Origin: Pseudoselenomonas ruminantium
Lineage (GTDB): Bacteria > Bacillota > Negativicutes > Selenomonadales > Selenomonadaceae
NCBI GenBank assembly: GCA_002373045.1
Contig: DFHU01000026.1
Coordinates: forward strand, 1-7,855
Length of the DNA stretch: 7,855 nucleotides
Reading direction: 5' to 3'
Shown: in pieces, positions 5,566-7,855 of the stretch
Layout: every line of letters starts with the position of its first letter
Position numbering within the stretch: the first letter of the stretch is position 1
The notes under the pieces: model-generated
Seen by the model: only the letters and a program-made list of their open reading frames with translations
Told to the model about the DNA's origin: nothing
The model's database searches: none
Translations under genes and position numbers: made by a program

Positions 5566-6365
5566 TGTCAAGATTACAGGAATGGCTAACCAGCATTGAG
5601 GAGCAGGGCTATCGCGGTGCCAATGCCCGCGCACGGCTTTGCCAAGATATAGTGCTCGAAGCGATTTCAAAAGGGAAGTTGAGCCGCCATGTTACCATCA
5701 AAGGCGGTGTTGTTATGCGTAGTCTGGCTGGTGACATCCGCAGAGCTACACAGGATATGGATATAGATTTCATCCGCTATTCACTGGCAGATGAGGCTAT
5801 CCGTAGATTCATTGATGATATAAATGTTTTTGAGGATTTCCATATAGAGCTTGTGGGAACTATCGAACCCCTAAAGCATCAGGATTATCATGGTAAGAGT
5901 ATCACCATACGCATATCCGATGATAATGGAATGACCATAGATAGCAAAATCGACCTTGGAGTACATAAAGACCTGACCATCCAGCAGGAAGAATACTGCT
6001 TTGATGTTTGCATGGATGACGAAGGAGCCAGCCTGCTCATAAACTCCCGTGAACAGATGCTTACAGAAAAGCTCCGCTCCCTATTAAAGTTCGGGCCTCT
6101 TTCCACCCGATTCAAGGACATCTTTGATATATGTTACCTTGTTGACCATGTTGACCGTCAAACGTTGGACGATTGCATAAATCATTACATCTTCTCCGAT
6201 GAGGGCATGCGCGAGAATAACTACCATGAAATCGTAAAGCGATTACAAGGTACATTTAGCAACCGCCGCTATCAGAGCAGAATAAAGACTTCACGGAAGA
6301 ACTGGCTGGGAATTAAAGAGCAAGAGGCATTTCAGAAAATACTAGGCTTCTTTCAGGAATATTGA
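5565..6365 (+). CDS. abiEii: AbiEii-type nucleotidyltransferase toxin
   Basis: This 266-residue protein belongs to the AbiEii/AbiGii family (formerly DUF1814), of the DNA polymerase beta-like nucleotidyltransferase fold. The motif KGGVVMR (46-52) and the acidic TQDMDID (62-68) form the nucleotide- and metal-binding site. 'REQMLTEKLRSLLKFG' (162-177) and 'TRFKDIFDICYL' (181-192) are the later family motifs with the conserved Lys and the R-x-KD-x-x-D signature. All expected catalytic positions are intact, so the toxin looks active. Known members cause reversible growth arrest, and relatives (MenT) modify tRNA acceptor ends. The nucleotide and target used here cannot be told from sequence. The start is ATG at 5565, in a TAATG overlap with abiEi. 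It is the second and last gene of the pair. No clear terminator follows. Confidence 0.92.
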   Translation: MSRLQEWLTSIEEQGYRGANARARLCQDIVLEAISKGKLSRHVTIKGGVVMRSLAGDIRRATQDMDIDFIRYSLADEAIRRFIDDINVFEDFHIELVGTIEPLKHQDYHGKSITIRISDDNGMTIDSKIDLGVHKDLTIQQEEYCFDVCMDDEGASLLINSREQMLTEKLRSLLKFGPLSTRFKDIFDICYLVDHVDRQTLDDCINHYIFSDEGMRENNYHEIVKRLQGTFSNRRYQSRIKTSRKNWLGIKEQEAFQKILGFFQEY

Positions 6366-6446
6366 TTTTGTATTAAAACTGACGGTATATAATATGGGAT
6401 TATTGATGTATGAGCCAAGATTATCCCTCATTATTTTTAGAAGAAA

Positions 6447-6794
6447 TTATCTGCCCCTCACCGGTGCCCCTGCATCACTGTAATATTTCAGGTATTCCCG
6501 CATACAATAGCCCTTTAGGTTCTTATAGGTCACAGGATAAAAGCCATCTATTCCCTCAACGCTGCTGTCAAAAACAACGACTACCGTTCCCAAGGGGATT
6601 TGCGCCAAAGCCGGCGAATCAGCAGTGGGCGCATAGCGCAGGGTAATCCACTCATGGCAATTTACGACAATACCTTTATATGCCGCGCCGATGAAATCTT
6701 CCTCACTGCGTTCTGCAGCACAGGCAACCTGTGGCAGGACAAGCAGGGATAACATTAGCAAAATGGTGCAGCCAAACGAACAGAACTTATTCAT
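6447..6794 (-). CDS. Small secreted bacterial SH3-domain protein
   Basis: This 115-residue protein has a Sec signal peptide: a short charged start, a hydrophobic core 'ILLMLSLLVLP' (11-21) and probable cleavage after A26 (ACA). A lipobox is not convincing, because the residue at -3 from C25 is Gln. Residues about 42-103 follow the bacterial SH3 (SH3b/SH3_3) pattern: 'VVNCHEWITLRYAPTADSPALAQIPLGTVVVVFD', then 'FYPVTYKNLKGYCMREYL'. Such domains usually bind cell-wall peptides or other envelope ligands. No catalytic domain is attached, so a binding or accessory role is inferred. The start is ATG at 6794 with AGGAGGA 8 nt upstream. It is convergent with abiEii and divergent from the transporter. 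Two cysteines in the mature part (C46, C97) could pair. Confidence 0.85.
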   Translation of the reverse strand: MNKFCSFGCTILLMLSLLVLPQVACAAERSEEDFIGAAYKGIVVNCHEWITLRYAPTADSPALAQIPLGTVVVVFDSSVEGIDGFYPVTYKNLKGYCMREYLKYYSDAGAPVRGR

Positions 6795-6871
6795 CTCCCC
6801 AGTCCTCCTATCTTGTTTTTAACGCTTGTTTCTGTATAGAATTTCTTCGGATGGTTAGATTCTCCTTCTTC

Positions 6872-6900
6872 TTGTCAAAGAAAGCTAATGGCGGTATACT
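6872..6900 (+). promoter_or_regulatory. Sigma-70-type promoter of the MFS transporter gene
   Basis: TTGTCA (6872-6877), 17-bp spacer, TATACT (6895-6900). Transcription would begin near 6907, about 25 nt before the ATG, leaving a short leader with AAGGAG. On the minus strand TTGACA (6878-6873) overlaps the -35, but no -10 at the right distance supports a mirror promoter for the SH3 gene. Confidence 0.75.
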
Positions 6901-6932
6901 GAAAAAAATTATCTTTCAAGGAGCCAGTCGTC

Positions 6933-7855
6933 ATGGAACATCGAATCCTGTTTACCATCATGCTCACCTCTTTTCTTACGCCCTTTACCGGCAGCGCCCT
7001 GAATCTTGCTCTGCCATCTTTGGGCGAGGAATATGGTGCCAGTCCGTCACAGCTTGGCTGGGTATTGGGCAGTTTTCTGCTGGCTGCTATCGTGGTACTG
7101 CTGCCCTTCGGCAAATTGGCTGACCGTTATGGCAAGCGGCGTTTTTTCATCATGGGCAACGGCATCTTTGCCCTGACTTCCTTTTGTGCCATCTTTGCCC
7201 CCGACCTTTCCTTTATCATTGCCGCCCGCGCTGCACAGGGTTTAGGTTCAGCCATGACCTTTGCCACCTCCATGTCCATCCTGACATTGGTTATCCCCAA
7301 AGAGCGCCGCGGTTGGGCAATGGGCTGGAATGTGGCCATGGTTTACACGGGTCTCACACTGGGGCCGGCGGTCGGCGGTTTTCTCAACTATTATTATGGA
7401 TGGCAAAGCATTTTCATGGTACTAGCAATCTTAGGTGTTATAGCCTTTCTGACCGCCCGCCATGCCCTGCAGCAGGAATGGTATGCAGACAGCAGTCCTC
7501 ATTGGGACAAAAAAGGCGCCCTCCTTTACGGCGGCGCCATCCTGCTTGTGATTTACGGCCTTTCCCAGCTGCTTGCAGAGCCATCAGCTCCTGCCTTGCT
7601 GCTTGCAGGACTGCTGCTGCTCGGTGCATTCATACGCTATGAACTGCATATGGATAATCCGCTGCTGCCCATAAAGCTTCTGTTCGCCAACCGCCCCTTT
7701 TCCCTGTCCTGTCTGGCGGCACTCTTAAACTACTGTGCAACCTTTGCCACCAGCCTGCTGCTGTCCCTCTACCTGCAATCCATTTTGGGGCTGACCTCCC
7801 GCAGTGCCGGACTCATCCTGCTGGCCCAGCCCATTATCATGGCCGTGCTGTCACC
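6933..7855 (+). CDS. MFS multidrug-efflux-type transporter (DHA2-like), 3' end outside the window
   Basis: The first 307 codons of a major facilitator superfamily permease are present, and the frame is still open at the window edge. ATG 6933 has AAGGAG 9 nt upstream. Residues 60-70 (GKLADRYGKRR) are motif A between helices 2 and 3. R99-A107 (RAAQGLGSA) is motif B in helix 4. GLTLGPAVGG (140-149) is motif C, the antiporter motif of helix 5 found in drug/H+ exporters. The N-terminal helix ends in 'NLALPSL', as in the 14-helix DHA2 group (usual 'vNvALP'), though the acidic residue normally just upstream is replaced (LTPFTGSALN). About eight or nine hydrophobic helices are visible before the cut, with a polar loop near 188-200. 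It probably exports drugs or metabolites by proton antiport. The substrate cannot be told. It is transcribed from its own promoter, divergent from the SH3 gene. Confidence 0.9.
   Translation, partial: MEHRILFTIMLTSFLTPFTGSALNLALPSLGEEYGASPSQLGWVLGSFLLAAIVVLLPFGKLADRYGKRRFFIMGNGIFALTSFCAIFAPDLSFIIAARAAQGLGSAMTFATSMSILTLVIPKERRGWAMGWNVAMVYTGLTLGPAVGGFLNYYYGWQSIFMVLAILGVIAFLTARHALQQEWYADSSPHWDKKGALLYGGAILLVIYGLSQLLAEPSAPALLLAGLLLLGAFIRYELHMDNPLLPIKLLFANRPFSLSCLAALLNYCATFATSLLLSLYLQSILGLTSRSAGLILLAQPIIMAVLS

Noticed and set aside
6410..6431. ATGAG/CTCAT inverted repeat between the convergent abiEii and SH3 genes as a terminator
   Set aside because: It has only five base pairs and a 12-nt loop, which is too weak to call.
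6833..6878. A minus-strand promoter for the SH3 gene using TTGACA (6878-6873) with TATACA (6838-6833)
   Set aside because: The spacer would be about 34 bases, twice the workable length. No other -10 fits.
4565..6932. A second copy of the tRNA 3' end that would mark an attachment site
   Set aside because: I looked for the last bases of the tRNA (TTCGTCTCCACCA) to the right and found none, and there is no integrase gene in the window.

Overview
The window looks like the chromosome of an anaerobic, diderm-type Firmicute. My best guess is the Negativicutes (Selenomonas/Mitsuokella-like). This is inferred from strong AGGAGG ribosome sites, a Tat-exported quinone-linked uptake hydrogenase and moderate base composition. 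No marker gene fixes the taxon.

Left part (about 37-4236, minus strand): one compact transcription unit for a membrane-bound group 1 [NiFe] uptake hydrogenase. In order of transcription it carries the small iron-sulfur subunit with a Tat signal (4132-3062, GTG start), the large NiFe subunit (3045-1138), a four-helix di-haem b cytochrome (1116-421) and an 81-residue ferredoxin-fold/HMA-like protein with a Cys/His-rich N-terminus (346-101). A rho-independent terminator at 80-37 closes the unit. H2 would be oxidised outside the membrane at the NiFe site. Electrons would pass through three Fe-S clusters and the two haems to the quinone pool. The small subunit has the ordinary four-cysteine proximal cluster, so an O2-sensitive enzyme is expected. 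No maturation gene is in the window.

Middle (about 4237-5022): two non-coding stretches flank a complete tRNA-Ala(CGC) that has its own promoter and a very strong terminator. The segment between the tRNA and the next gene holds several consecutive inverted repeats.

Right-centre (4946-6365, plus strand): a two-gene AbiE-type toxin-antitoxin/phage-defence module. The antitoxin-like winged-helix protein AbiEi and the nucleotidyltransferase toxin AbiEii are translationally coupled by a TAATG overlap. An extended -10 promoter is overlapped by a perfect palindrome with about 21-bp arms, a good candidate for the autoregulatory operator. This part looks AT-richer than its flanks and is probably an accessory insertion beside the tRNA gene.

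Right end: a minus-strand gene for a small secreted bacterial SH3-domain protein (6794-6447) diverges from a plus-strand MFS drug-efflux-type transporter (6933 to beyond the window end). The transporter has a clear sigma-70 promoter. Its -10 region shares a 16-base identical core with the tRNA promoter.

No wholly undescribed system is evident. The points most worth a second look are the Cys-rich HMA-like partner of the hydrogenase, the large palindrome controlling abiE, and the hairpin-dense segment between tRNA-Ala and abiE.
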